Assembly: GCA_019347945.1 (NCBI GenBank)
Contig: JAHWKK010000014.1
Span: forward strand, 1-64,000
Direction: 5' to 3'
DNA from: Acidobacteriota bacterium
GTDB taxonomy: Bacteria; Acidobacteriota; Thermoanaerobaculia; Gp7-AA8; JAHWKK01
Length of the DNA: 64,000 bases
Of the stretch, positions 43,977 through 52,299 are shown piece after piece; positions within the stretch are counted from its first letter, which is position 1, and every line of letters starts with the position of its first letter. The notes beneath the pieces are model-generated. The model worked only from the letters and a program-made list of their open reading frames with translations. It did no database searches and was not told the origin of the DNA. Position numbers and translations under genes: made by a program.

Positions 43977-45442
43977 GCCTCGGCTCGACGACTCAGGCGC
44001 TGCAGCGTTGCAGCGAACGCCAGCAAGAGAAAGAAATAGCGGGGAAAAGCGAAGTGGAGAAATATCCCGGAGACGAGATAGCCGATCAGCGCGATTCGGA
44101 ACGCCATGGCCGCGGTCCTGAGCCGCGGATCGAGTCCAGGGCGCATCGCATCGCCTGAAGCGCCCCAGGCCGCAACCAGGATCGCGATGAGCATGACGAG
44201 TCCGACGAGTCCAGTCTCTGCCGCAACTTCGAGGTAAATGTTGTGCGGGTAGTAGAGATCCGGTTGATCCTCGTACTGTCTCGCTGCAGAGGCGGTCAGA
44301 TCGACATAGTCGTCGTACCGCGCGGTGTAGTTGGCCGCACCGACTCCCATGATCGGATTCGCACCGAACATGACCCACGCCACCCGCATGAAAAGCTTCC
44401 GTTCCTCGAATGAGCTGTCGAGGCGAAGCGGAGCGTCGCGACTCGGAAGAATCTGCTCGATCGTCAGGAAGCGTTTCGTCACGCTGTCCGGTAAGAAGAG
44501 GAGAGCTACTCCGAGCGCACTCAGGACGATCACAGTGGTGCGCCAGCGGATGTGAAGCACCTTCAGCATAATCAGGCCCATAGCGGCCACAGCTACCATC
44601 GCGCCCCGCGAATAGGTGAGCCCGATCGCGATCAGAATCACGACTGCACTCGAGAACCACATGAAGCGGGCAACCCGGCTGGAGGTTCTGGCGCCGAACA
44701 GGACGGCGATCGGAAGAACGAGGAGGAGGATCTGCGCGAAGAAGTTCGGATCACCGAGGGGTCCCGCGATCCGCGGCTGAAAAACGGAGCCGTAAATGTG
44801 AGCCTGCTTGATCCGCGCGAGGCCAGCGAACTCGTTCGAGAAGTCTCCGGTCAGCACCTGAATGATCGTCAGTATGCCCAGGAAAGTGGCGGCGCCGGCG
44901 AATGCAATCAGTCCCTGCATCATGCGATCACGATTTCGCATCAGAAGTGTCGCGAGGGCGAAGATGACGAACGATTTAGCGATCTCGACGAATCGTTCGT
45001 CCGCCAGCGCCTGATCGGTAGCGAGGCTGGTCGTGACCAGCAACAGGAGAAGGTAGGCGAGAAGACAGGTGGTGAGCGGCTGCCTCGCCACTTCCGATAC
45101 GTCATCGGTATCACGCTTCAGCCATGCGGCGAACACCAGCCCCACCACCAGAATCTGGAGAAGAGAAGGAAAGTCGTGAAATCGAACCAGAGTCTGCGAA
45201 AGGTTCAGATAGACGAATGCAACCAGAAGAGGGAGGCCGAGCGATGAAAAGCGAACGGCAAGCCCGCCGAACGCGACGGCGATCAGGATGAGCAACGGAT
45301 CTGCCCTTCCGATCGTCGAAGCCATCAGCTCCCGATTGCCGAGGATCGCAGCCGTCATCGCGAGCGCCGCCAGCGATCCGATGATCGCGACTGCCGCGCC
45401 CGTCAGTCGCTCTGTTCGATCCTGATGATCGAGCGCAGGCAC
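43973..45442 (-). CDS. O-antigen ligase / polymerase family membrane protein
   Basis: A 489-residue protein with about 12 helices. The large periplasmic loop contains FGANPIMGVGAANYTARYDD and DLYYPHNIYLEVAAETGLVG, the Wzy_C/WaaL signature with the conserved His. It serves as ligase or Wzy-type polymerase for the repeat unit; sequence alone does not separate these. Starts with GTG one base after the Wzz stop. Confidence 0.9.
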   Translation of the reverse strand: MPALDHQDRTERLTGAAVAIIGSLAALAMTAAILGNRELMASTIGRADPLLILIAVAFGGLAVRFSSLGLPLLVAFVYLNLSQTLVRFHDFPSLLQILVVGLVFAAWLKRDTDDVSEVARQPLTTCLLAYLLLLLVTTSLATDQALADERFVEIAKSFVIFALATLLMRNRDRMMQGLIAFAGAATFLGILTIIQVLTGDFSNEFAGLARIKQAHIYGSVFQPRIAGPLGDPNFFAQILLLVLPIAVLFGARTSSRVARFMWFSSAVVILIAIGLTYSRGAMVAVAAMGLIMLKVLHIRWRTTVIVLSALGVALLFLPDSVTKRFLTIEQILPSRDAPLRLDSSFEERKLFMRVAWVMFGANPIMGVGAANYTARYDDYVDLTASAARQYEDQPDLYYPHNIYLEVAAETGLVGLVMLIAILVAAWGASGDAMRPGLDPRLRTAAMAFRIALIGYLVSGIFLHFAFPRYFFLLLAFAATLQRLSRRAEA

Positions 45443-45443
45443 T

Positions 45444-46082
45444 TCAGGACTCTCCAGGAGTCCTTCCGGAGCCCTTCAGTCGATCGAGGGCCAGTGCCGC
45501 AGCGAGCCCGAGAACCAGCCCGAGGATTGCTCCGACGACCAGGTTCCGCTGAGGATCCGGGTAGCGGGGACTTCGCGGCACCGAGGCGGTCTCGAGAGAA
45601 TGAAGCGAGTAGATACGGTAGAGAGTGCCGGCTTCCCGCATGGTCAGCTCGGCTGCTCCGTTCGCCGCCGCCGCCGCGACCTCGGCGCTCGGTCCCTCGG
45701 CCGAGATTCGGATGATGTTGGTGTTGGGAACGACTGAACCATTGATCCTGACTCCTCGCAACTCCAGCCCGAGACTTTCGGCGAGCGCCTCGCGCGCCTC
45801 TCGTGTCGTCGAGATCCGGGCGAATGTCGCGATGACGGTTCGTCTTTCGAGCGTATCGAGACTCCGCACGATTTCGTCCGGTTCGGTCGTCTCCGGGCTC
45901 GGTGCAACGACGAGCATTGCCGAGGTTTCGTAAACCGGCTGCTGCCGCGAGGTGAACCAGACGGTTGCCCCGAGTGTGACCGCGATCAGGAGCAGGATGA
46001 GCCACCACCCGCGCCGGATGGCTCCGCGATAGTCGATCTCTCTTTTCAAAAGCGGCCTCCTCGTTTCCACGTCACTGTACAT
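45444..46082 (-). CDS. Wzz-type chain-length determinant protein
   Basis: A 212-residue PCP protein: N-terminal TM (GWWLILLLIAVTLGATVWFT), periplasmic domain with PVYETSAMLVVAPSPETTEP, and a second TM (LVVGAILGLVLGLAAALALD) preceded by the Pro-rich SVPRSPRYPDPQRN. It has no cytoplasmic tyrosine-kinase domain, so it is a PCP-1-like/short PCP-2 regulator; no separate BY-kinase or Wza exporter is found in the window. Confidence 0.88.
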   Translation of the reverse strand: MYSDVETRRPLLKREIDYRGAIRRGWWLILLLIAVTLGATVWFTSRQQPVYETSAMLVVAPSPETTEPDEIVRSLDTLERRTVIATFARISTTREAREALAESLGLELRGVRINGSVVPNTNIIRISAEGPSAEVAAAAANGAAELTMREAGTLYRIYSLHSLETASVPRSPRYPDPQRNLVVGAILGLVLGLAAALALDRLKGSGRTPGES

Positions 46083-46106
46083 CGTGAAAGCTTTGTCGGC
46101 GCCCGT

Positions 46107-46832
46107 CTAGGTCGCTCCTCGACCTGTCAGTACCACCCACAACGTGCGGAAGAGGATTCGGACGTCGAGCCAGAGGCTCCAGCGGTTCACGTACTCCCGG
46201 TCGAGTCTCATCCGCTCCTCCTCGGAAGTGAGGCTTCGGCCGCTCACCTGCCACAGACCCGTGATCCCCGGCTTTACCGAGAACCGGCGCATCTGCCCCC
46301 TCAGGGGAAATCTGCTCAGGTCCGACAGGAGGAGGGGGCGCGGCCCCACCAAGCTCATTGTTCCCTCGAGGACATTGAAAAGCTGGGGGAGCTCGTCGAG
46401 GCTGGTCCGCCGCAACAGCCGGCCGATCGGAGTGATGCGCGGGTCTGATTCCATCTTGAAGAACTGGGAATCGCGCTCGGATTCCAGTTCGGCCTGCATC
46501 GCTTCGGCACCGACGACCATTGTCCGGAACTTGTACATATCGAACTCGATGCAGCGGAAACCGATCCGTCGCTGTCGAAATACGACGGGGCCTTCAGACG
46601 TAAGCCGGATCAGAAGAGCCAGGATGATGAAAAGCGGCGCGGAAAAAACGATCAGGATTACGGAAGCGATGATGTCGATCAGCCTCTTGGCGTGCGCGCC
46701 CCATGGCCGCCGCGCTCTCAGATCGTGCCAGTAAACGCCGTAACTGGTTTCATCCCCCTCGTCCAGAGGTTCGCTCTCGTTTCCGATTGTACGGATCCCG
46801 AGGGGTCGCTCCTCTTTCGATTTGTCGGTCAT
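46107..46832 (-). CDS. initiating sugar transferase (polyprenyl-phosphate glycosyl-1-phosphate transferase)
   Basis: A 241-residue monotopic phosphoglycosyl transferase that starts repeat-unit synthesis on undecaprenyl phosphate. KRLIDIIASVILIVFSAPLF is the re-entrant membrane helix, EGPVVFRQRRIGF, MYKFRTMVVGAEAM, DPRITPIGRLLRRTSLDELP (catalytic Asp-Glu pair) and GTMSLVGPRPLL complete the family core, and KPGITGLWQVSGRS the C-terminus. It has the short, PglC-like single-helix architecture plus a ~45-residue N-terminal extension. The ATG at 46832 is chosen; upstream frame lacks homology. It is the first gene of the operon. Confidence 0.92.
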   Translation of the reverse strand: MTDKSKEERPLGIRTIGNESEPLDEGDETSYGVYWHDLRARRPWGAHAKRLIDIIASVILIVFSAPLFIILALLIRLTSEGPVVFRQRRIGFRCIEFDMYKFRTMVVGAEAMQAELESERDSQFFKMESDPRITPIGRLLRRTSLDELPQLFNVLEGTMSLVGPRPLLLSDLSRFPLRGQMRRFSVKPGITGLWQVSGRSLTSEEERMRLDREYVNRWSLWLDVRILFRTLWVVLTGRGAT

Positions 46833-46981
46833 GGACACTCGAGTCGTAGACAATCCCGGTGCGACGCAGCCACTGCGCCCCGGGCAAACAGAGTCAGTCC
46901 AGCAATCGCCGTGCAAGGCTCTCGCGCCGTCTCTCTGCGCAGATCGTCCCGAGGTCGGTTTCTTGCAGCCGGAAAAGCTAC

Positions 46982-48043
46982 ATGGCGCCACGCGAGGAAG
47001 TAGCTCGGAACAACGACGCTGACCTCAGCGTCATCATCGTAAGCTATCGAAGCGCGGACGATCTCGAGAACTGTCTCGCATCGCTCCGATACGTGCTCGA
47101 CTCGGACCGGCCATTCGCGGAGATCATCGTCGTCGACAACGGTTCCGGTACGGGGCGAACGGCCGCACTCGCCGCAAAGTACCCTGAGGTCCGATTCATC
47201 GAGAACTCCGGCAACCATGGTTACGCTCACGCGTGCAACGTCGGCGCGCGTGTCGCGCGTGGAAGCGAGCTTCTGTTTCTCAATCCCGACATTCTGGACC
47301 CGGGGGATTCGGTTCACCGAATCGTCGCCATCAAGCGCTCCGAGCCCGGGCTCTCGATTCTCACCGTGCGCCAGATCGACCGGCGTGGGCGACCTCAAAG
47401 GGTCTTCGGCCGGTTTCCGACGGTTCTCACAATTCTCAGTCCCATCCGGTTCCTTCTGCGGCTATTGCGGCCGGCAGCGTTCCCCGATCCGCGGCGGACG
47501 AGCGCACGCCGGCTCATCGTCGACTGGGTCTCGGGATCGGCTCTCATGATCTCGCGCAGCGATCTCGAGCAGCTCGGGGGCTGGTGCGAGGATTACTGGA
47601 TGTACTCCGAGGATGTCGACCTCTGCCGCCGGGCCAGAAGTCACGGATTGGTCGTCGCCTACTCCGGGGAGGTCGTGCTCGAGCACCGGCACGGTGGATC
47701 GAGCCGTCTGGACCGCGACATTTCGGCGCTGGCGCGATCCGAGGTCGTGATCTCGAAACACCTCTACGCGCATCGTCATCTGAACGGCCTCCACGCTGCG
47801 ATCTATCACGCCATCCTCTTTCTTTCGCGGTTCCCTCCGCTCGTGCTTGCCACACTGCTCGCGCGGATCTGGCCTGACGCTCCGGATGCTGTGGCGGTGA
47901 GAGCCGCGATGTACAAGCACCTCGAGAACCATTACCGAAGAGTGATCAGTGACCGAAACTGGATCAGCCCCCGTTCGGTCAACTTCCGCTCCGGCGGCGA
48001 ACAGGGCTCGGACCGGCCATTCCAGCGATCAGGAGCAGGATAA
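46982..48043 (+). CDS. family 2 glycosyltransferase (rhamnosyltransferase-like)
   Basis: A 353-residue GT2: LSVIIVSYRSADDLENCLAS, EIIVVDNGSGTGRTAALAAK, ENSGNHGYAHACNVGARVAR, ELLFLNPDILDPG and WVSGSALMISRSDLEQLGGW with EDYWMYSEDVDLCRRARSHG, the pattern of rhamnosyl/N-acetylglucosaminyl EPS transferases. The ATG at 46982 is used; the upstream frame is not conserved. It is divergent from the initiating sugar transferase across 149 bp and completes the exopolysaccharide locus. Confidence 0.9.
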   Translation: MAPREEVARNNDADLSVIIVSYRSADDLENCLASLRYVLDSDRPFAEIIVVDNGSGTGRTAALAAKYPEVRFIENSGNHGYAHACNVGARVARGSELLFLNPDILDPGDSVHRIVAIKRSEPGLSILTVRQIDRRGRPQRVFGRFPTVLTILSPIRFLLRLLRPAAFPDPRRTSARRLIVDWVSGSALMISRSDLEQLGGWCEDYWMYSEDVDLCRRARSHGLVVAYSGEVVLEHRHGGSSRLDRDISALARSEVVISKHLYAHRHLNGLHAAIYHAILFLSRFPPLVLATLLARIWPDAPDAVAVRAAMYKHLENHYRRVISDRNWISPRSVNFRSGGEQGSDRPFQRSGAG

Positions 48044-48048
48044 GTGAG

Positions 48049-48183
48049 GATATGAGGATGTTAAGGATGAGGATATGAGGATTTTGAAGATGAAAGGAGG
48101 AGGGGAAGGAGATGAGGATCTAATGAAATGAGTGGCTAGCGCCGACTGACGCTCGAGTCCTCAAATCCTCATATCCTGATACT
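48049..48183 (+). repeat. GGATATGAGGA repeat block, left copy
   Basis: Iterated GGATATGA/GGATGTTA/GGATGAG units from 48049 to 48120, then the unit CGACTGACGCTCGAGTCCTC followed by AAATCCTCATATCCT. GGATATGAGGATTT near 48087-48100 and AAATCCTCATATCC near 48162-48175 are inverted, so the block can fold as a hairpin. A second copy lies at 48576-48660, so the small membrane gene is bracketed. Confidence 0.75.
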
Positions 48184-48197
48184 CTCAATCCATTCGA

Positions 48198-48575
48198 ATG
48201 GGGATCTGGCTGTACATCGCTGCTCTTCTGACCTTCGCCGTCGGCCTGGCGCACTCGATTCTCGGTGAGCGGTACATTCTGGTTCGGCTCTTTCGTCGCG
48301 CCGATCTTCCCCATCTGTTCGGCGGGCCGGAGTTCACGGTCAGGACGCTTCGGTTCGCCTGGCACATCACGACAATCGCATGGTGGGGGCTCGCCGCGAT
48401 CATCGTGCTCGTCGCGGAAGATGCAGCGTCCCGGCCGTCGCTGCTTTATGTGCTGGCCGCAGTGTTTCTTCTTTCCGCCGCCCTTGCGGCCACGATATCG
48501 CGTCTGCTGCACCTCGCGTGGCTGGTTCTGGCAGTGACCGGCCTGATCGTCCTCGTGGCGGCCGGCAGTCAGTAG
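48198..48575 (+). CDS. small four-helix membrane protein
   Basis: A 125-residue hydrophobic protein with four predicted helices: GIWLYIAALLTFAVGLAHSI, FAWHITTIAWWGLAAIIVLV, PSLLYVLAAVFLLSAALAAT and HLAWLVLAVTGLIVLVAAGS. I do not recognise a named family. Conserved-looking polar residues are GLAHSILGERYI and RFAWHITT. It stands alone between two copies of the GGATATGAGGA repeat block and has no clear ribosome site. Confidence 0.75.
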   Translation: MGIWLYIAALLTFAVGLAHSILGERYILVRLFRRADLPHLFGGPEFTVRTLRFAWHITTIAWWGLAAIIVLVAEDAASRPSLLYVLAAVFLLSAALAATISRLLHLAWLVLAVTGLIVLVAAGSQ

Positions 48576-48660
48576 AGGATGTGAGGATGTGAGATGTAAG
48601 GATATGAGGTGGGTGACGACGACTGACGCTCGAACCCTCAAATCCTCATATCCTTCTTCA
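48576..48660 (+). repeat. GGATATGAGGA repeat block, right copy
   Basis: GGATGTGAGGATGTGAGATG units, then AAGGATATGAGG, the shared unit CGACTGACGCTCGAACCCTC, and CCTCATATCCTT, which is the exact inverse of AAGGATATGAGG. Same order as at 48049-48183. Confidence 0.75.
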
Positions 48661-48663
48661 CTC

Positions 48664-49101
48664 TCAGTTGTCGACGTAACCGTCCGACCATGTGCAGCGG
48701 GGATCGTGATTTCGGAGATCGATCGAATGGTCGGATTGCGCCTTCAGATTCAACAGCACCGATACCCAGCCGGCCCGGTTCTCGTGAAGACCGTCGAGAG
48801 AGAGATTCGACTCACGAAAGATGAGGTCCGTTCCTCCCGAATCAGTGCTGCGGAGCTCGAAAACGACAGTGCTTTCATCGAAGTAGGTGAGTGAGAAGCG
48901 GTCGGGCCGCGTCGAGTCGAGGATCCGACTCTCGAGAACCTCTCCGTTGGAAAAGTGAAAGGTCAGCCGGTCGCCATGCTGCTCGGTACGCTCCGCCCAG
49001 AACGATGCCCGTCCCTCATCGGTCGAGAGAAGATCGAATACCGCTCGCGGCCCGGCGTTCAGCCGAAGCCGCCATACGATCTCTGCAGCCCGTTCCTGCA
49101 T
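48664..49101 (-). CDS. SRPBCC/AHSA1-like protein
   Basis: A 145-residue START-like domain: EIVWRLRLNAGPRAVFDLLS, STDEGRASFWAERTEQHGDR, FSLTYFDESTVVFELRSTDS and the C-terminal ENRAGWVSVLLNLKAQSDHS helix. Ligand unknown. It is the last of three genes (OCD-family enzyme, hydrolase, SRPBCC) and starts 6 bases after the hydrolase stop. Confidence 0.88.
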   Translation of the reverse strand: MQERAAEIVWRLRLNAGPRAVFDLLSTDEGRASFWAERTEQHGDRLTFHFSNGEVLESRILDSTRPDRFSLTYFDESTVVFELRSTDSGGTDLIFRESNLSLDGLHENRAGWVSVLLNLKAQSDHSIDLRNHDPRCTWSDGYVDN

Positions 49102-49107
49102 GCGATC

Positions 49108-49980
49108 TCAGACGTTACCGCCATGCTTTTCGATGAACGACAGCACCGCGGCATTGTAGTCTGCGGCGTTGTCCTCGTTCATCGCATGCGATGCCTCCGA
49201 GACTTCGATCCGCTCGGTCCGGGGCAGAAGCTCTTCCAGACGGTCCGTGACGCGATGAAAGAGTGCGACGCTGTTCTCGCCCGTGATGAGCAGCGTCGGT
49301 TTCGCCACGGTGCGCAGCGCTTCCGGATCGAGCGGCAGAAAACCCGAACCGAGGAGCTCTGCTTTTGCGTTTCCGAGGTTGTCGCGTACCTGAGCTTTTT
49401 GGGCGTCAGATAATCGATCGTACCCTCCGCGGCCGAACGTTGCATCGCCGAATGCGCGGACTCCTCCTTCGAGGTCACCCTTCCTGAATGCGTTCTTCGC
49501 AGGAAGGATCCCGGTGAGTCCGAATCTGATGATCGCGATCGCGGTGCGTGGCCGGGTGACCAGCAGCCGGAGAATTTCGAGCGGCTTCGGGTCGGCGCTG
49601 ACGAACAGCGTGATCGCGGGCGGCTCGGCGAGCGCGAGGGTACGGATGAGCGAGGGTTTATTCATGGCGACAAGCAGGCAGAGAAAAGCTCCGTAGGAAT
49701 GTCCGACGAGGTGGGCCGGAGCGGCATCGAGCGATCGGAGGAGCGCCTCGAGGTCCGATACCTGTTCAGCCATCGAGTAATCGCGCCCTTCTTCAATTGG
49801 CTGATTCGGCCAGTGGAAACGCCGGCTGTAGTCGATGACGCGATGATGTTCGGCGAAGGCCTCCCGCTGGAGATCCCACGTTCGATAATCGGTGGCCGAG
49901 CCGTGGACGAGGACGACAGGTTCACCTCTCCCCAGCTCGTGGTACTCGAGTCGCGTGCCGTTGAACTCTGCAGATGCCAT
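49108..49980 (-). CDS. alpha/beta hydrolase
   Basis: A 290-residue hydrolase: LGRGEPVVLVHGSATDYRTW (oxyanion HG), HLVGHSYGAFLCLLVAMNKP (Ser in GHSYG), LLITGENSVALFHRV (acid region) and VSEASHAMNEDNAADYNAAV (His). The helical cap lies between. The ATG at 49980 puts FNGTRLEYHELGRGEP at the terminus, typical of the family. It lies 22 bases after the OCD-family gene stop, so co-transcription is likely. Confidence 0.9.
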   Translation of the reverse strand: MASAEFNGTRLEYHELGRGEPVVLVHGSATDYRTWDLQREAFAEHHRVIDYSRRFHWPNQPIEEGRDYSMAEQVSDLEALLRSLDAAPAHLVGHSYGAFLCLLVAMNKPSLIRTLALAEPPAITLFVSADPKPLEILRLLVTRPRTAIAIIRFGLTGILPAKNAFRKGDLEGGVRAFGDATFGRGGYDRLSDAQKAQVRDNLGNAKAELLGSGFLPLDPEALRTVAKPTLLITGENSVALFHRVTDRLEELLPRTERIEVSEASHAMNEDNAADYNAAVLSFIEKHGGNV

Positions 49981-50002
49981 CAGGAAGAGCAGAGTGTACA
50001 GC

Positions 50003-50992
50003 TCAGAAGTCGACCCAGTTGCCGCGGGCCGAAGCGTTAGCCCTTTCATACAGCCAGGCTGTGGCGGCGAGATCCTCGATCGCGAGGCCGAGCGATTTGA
50101 AGATCGTGATCTCGTCTCGGGTTCGACGCCCGAGATTGGAATCGAGCAGGACCTCGCCGATCTCCGCCTGAATGTGGCTCTGGTCGATCACAGCTTCCTC
50201 GAGAGCGAAGAGGTAGTCTCCCGATTCGTTGATGGTCGACTCGCGGCGGTCGACGTAGAGCCGCCCGGCCGCGATCGTCGCGCCGTCGGCCTCTCTCGCG
50301 GTTCGGACGCTCGCCCCTACCAGGTTGAGATGAGCACCTCCGGAAACCCATGGACGATTGAGGATGGGTGTTTTCGAGCTCGTAGCCGTCACGACGATGT
50401 CGGCGTCCCGCACCGCCTCCTCGACGGTTCCGACAGGCGTGAGGGCGCAGTCGACCCGCCGGCGCATCTCCTGGCAGAACGCCGCCGACGCTTCAGGCGT
50501 GCGCCCCGCCACTCGAATCTCGCTCACCTCCCGGATGAGCGGGATTGCCTGGGCGTGCGCGCGAGCCTGAGCACCGGTGCCGGCGATCGCAACGACGGAA
50601 GCGTCCCGTCGCGCGAGCAGATCGGTGGCCAGCGCGGTCACGGCCGCGGTTCGAATCGACGTCACCGCGGAAGCCTCCGCGATGGCGAGAAGCTCACCGG
50701 TCGATCCATCGTGCAGCAGAACGGCTCCGAGATGGCTGTCGAGGCCCCGAGCGGGGTTTCCGGGAAAGACGCAGACCTCCTTCAGGCCCCAGAATGAACG
50801 ATTGCCTCCGCGGAACGCCGGCATCAGGCCGAGAAAGCCCGATGGATCCGATGACCGGACGAGTGAGCGAAGCGGCTGGTGGACTTCCCCACGGGCGAGG
50901 GCCGAGAACGCCTCCCGCATGACGCCGATGCATTCGCGCATCGGGAGGAGATCGATCACGTCGTCGTGTCCGAGGATGACCGTGCGGGTCAC
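50003..50992 (-). CDS. ornithine cyclodeaminase / mu-crystallin family protein
   Basis: A 329-residue NAD(P)-dependent enzyme. The N-terminal domain contains SFWGLKEVCVFPGNPARGLD and LLHDGSTGELLAIAEASAVT; the Rossmann domain has SIRTAAVTALATDLLARRDA and VVAIAGTGAQARAHAQAIPL. Members include ornithine cyclodeaminase, alanine dehydrogenase and ketimine reductases. The active-site Lys (LKEVCVF) and Asp (VDRRESTIN) positions are kept. The precise substrate is uncertain. First gene of the three-gene set. Confidence 0.9.
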   Translation of the reverse strand: MTRTVILGHDDVIDLLPMRECIGVMREAFSALARGEVHQPLRSLVRSSDPSGFLGLMPAFRGGNRSFWGLKEVCVFPGNPARGLDSHLGAVLLHDGSTGELLAIAEASAVTSIRTAAVTALATDLLARRDASVVAIAGTGAQARAHAQAIPLIREVSEIRVAGRTPEASAAFCQEMRRRVDCALTPVGTVEEAVRDADIVVTATSSKTPILNRPWVSGGAHLNLVGASVRTAREADGATIAAGRLYVDRRESTINESGDYLFALEEAVIDQSHIQAEIGEVLLDSNLGRRTRDEITIFKSLGLAIEDLAATAWLYERANASARGNWVDF

Positions 50993-51023
50993 GTCTCGAT
51001 TGTACAGTCACTGGGTCGGACGA

Positions 51024-51485
51024 TCAGAGACGATGCGAGGCATCTAGGTTCGTCCGGCTGGACTCCGCGCCTGCATTCCTGCCGATCAGGAACCAGAGAA
51101 AGAGGGCGGTTCCGACTCCCCAGGCGGCATTCACGGCCAGGCCCATCAGAATGATCGAGGGATCTCCACCGCCGGCAACGGGCAAACCTTTCAATGGTGC
51201 GACCACGAGTCCTGCCACCAGAGTCGGCGCGATCGCGCCGAACAGAAGCGCCCCGAGCCAGTATTTGCCTCCTGCCCATCGCCGGATCAGAAGCCACAAC
51301 GGGATGCCCCAGATGCCACCCCAGAAGGCGAGCGAGATGACTGCCGGGACACCGAATGGGGGAGTGCCCTCCATTGCGTACGGAGCGCGGCTGATGATCC
51401 CAGCGAGATTGAAGAGCCATAGAACCGGCTGATGGAACAGGAGCGTCGCGAGAAAGCCGGAAAGAAAAGATAGAAAGATGCGCAT
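51024..51485 (-). CDS. hypothetical membrane protein, 153 aa
   Basis: Four predicted helices: IFLSFLSGFLATLLFHQPVL, FGVPAVISLAFWGGIWGIPL, LGALLFGAIAPTLVAGLVVA and ILMGLAVNAAWGVGTALFLW. MRIFLSFLSGFLATLLFHQP with the FHQ motif is shared by a widespread small proteobacterial/acidobacterial membrane family without known function. The ATG at 51485 has GGAGG six bases upstream; the longer frame to 51575 lacks support. Confidence 0.82.
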   Translation of the reverse strand: MRIFLSFLSGFLATLLFHQPVLWLFNLAGIISRAPYAMEGTPPFGVPAVISLAFWGGIWGIPLWLLIRRWAGGKYWLGALLFGAIAPTLVAGLVVAPLKGLPVAGGGDPSIILMGLAVNAAWGVGTALFLWFLIGRNAGAESSRTNLDASHRL

Positions 51486-51585
51486 GACGGCCTCCGTGGC
51501 ACCTTCGGTCCGATGCAACGACGCGACCACGCGGATGGAGGAAGCCCGTTCTCGCTTCCCAACGAGTGGCCCCAAAGGTAACGAG

Positions 51586-52173
51586 CTACATCAGTTCGAC
51601 GCGCACCGTCTGGACACCGTCCGCGATCGCGATGTCGAGGATCCTCGGCTGAGGCTTCTGATCCGGAGTCTGATCACGCTCGTGCGAGACGAAACTGATC
51701 TCGCCGCTCCGTTCGAGACGAATTTCATCGGCCTCGTCCGGATCGGACCCCGCGCGCCGTCGCGCCGCTTCCTCGAGGTCGCGTTCTGTGATGTGAGCCC
51801 TGGCGAAGTTCTTTTCGATCCGCTCGCCGTCCGAGACGAGTTTCAACGGGCGCCCCTTGACCAGCCGTCCGAACCATGGGTGATGGTAGGACAGTGACGC
51901 GAAGGACCAGTGCAACACGATCAGCATGAAGCCGGCGAAGATTGTCGGCATCAGGCTGGCGTTGCCGTTGATCGCGCGACTCAGGGACGATCCGAGCACG
52001 ACGCCGAGAATTACGTCGAACGCGGTGTTCTTGCCCAGCACCCGGCGCTCTCCGATCCGGATCATGGCGATCGTGGCGACGTAGACGATCGTGGCGCGCA
52101 GGATCATTTGTGTCGCGTCGAGATCCGGATCGTCGATTCCGAGCAGGTAGTTCCAGAAGTTGAATTCGGACAT
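51586..52173 (-). CDS. DUF421 (YetF-like) membrane protein
   Basis: A 195-residue protein with three N-terminal helices (ILRATIVYVATIAMIRIGER; FDVILGVVLGSSLSRAINGN; IFAGFMLIVLHWSFASLSYH) and a cytoplasmic domain carrying GRPLKLVSDGERIEKNFARA, ITERDLEEAARRRAG and IRLERSGEISFV, the YetF/DUF421 pattern. Members occur in spore-forming and other bacteria; the function is not settled. Confidence 0.9.
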   Translation of the reverse strand: MSEFNFWNYLLGIDDPDLDATQMILRATIVYVATIAMIRIGERRVLGKNTAFDVILGVVLGSSLSRAINGNASLMPTIFAGFMLIVLHWSFASLSYHHPWFGRLVKGRPLKLVSDGERIEKNFARAHITERDLEEAARRRAGSDPDEADEIRLERSGEISFVSHERDQTPDQKPQPRILDIAIADGVQTVRVELM

Positions 52174-52221
52174 CCTCTTCCTCCTCAGATTCCGGGCTTG
52201 CCGGGGTCGTGCCGGACTCTG

Positions 52222-52260
52222 GGTTGGAGGTTCGAGGTTGGAGGTTGGAGGTTGGAGGAG
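52222..52260 (+). repeat. iterated GGTTGGA heptamer repeat
   Basis: Five consecutive seven-base units GGTTGGA/GGTTCGA between the DUF421 gene and the DUF4407 stop. Same style as the arrays at 4976, 5109, 28061 and 28598 but a different unit. Confidence 0.7.
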
Positions 52261-52299
52261 TCAGTCAGACCCGGGCGCCGAAACCTCCTCCGACGTCGC

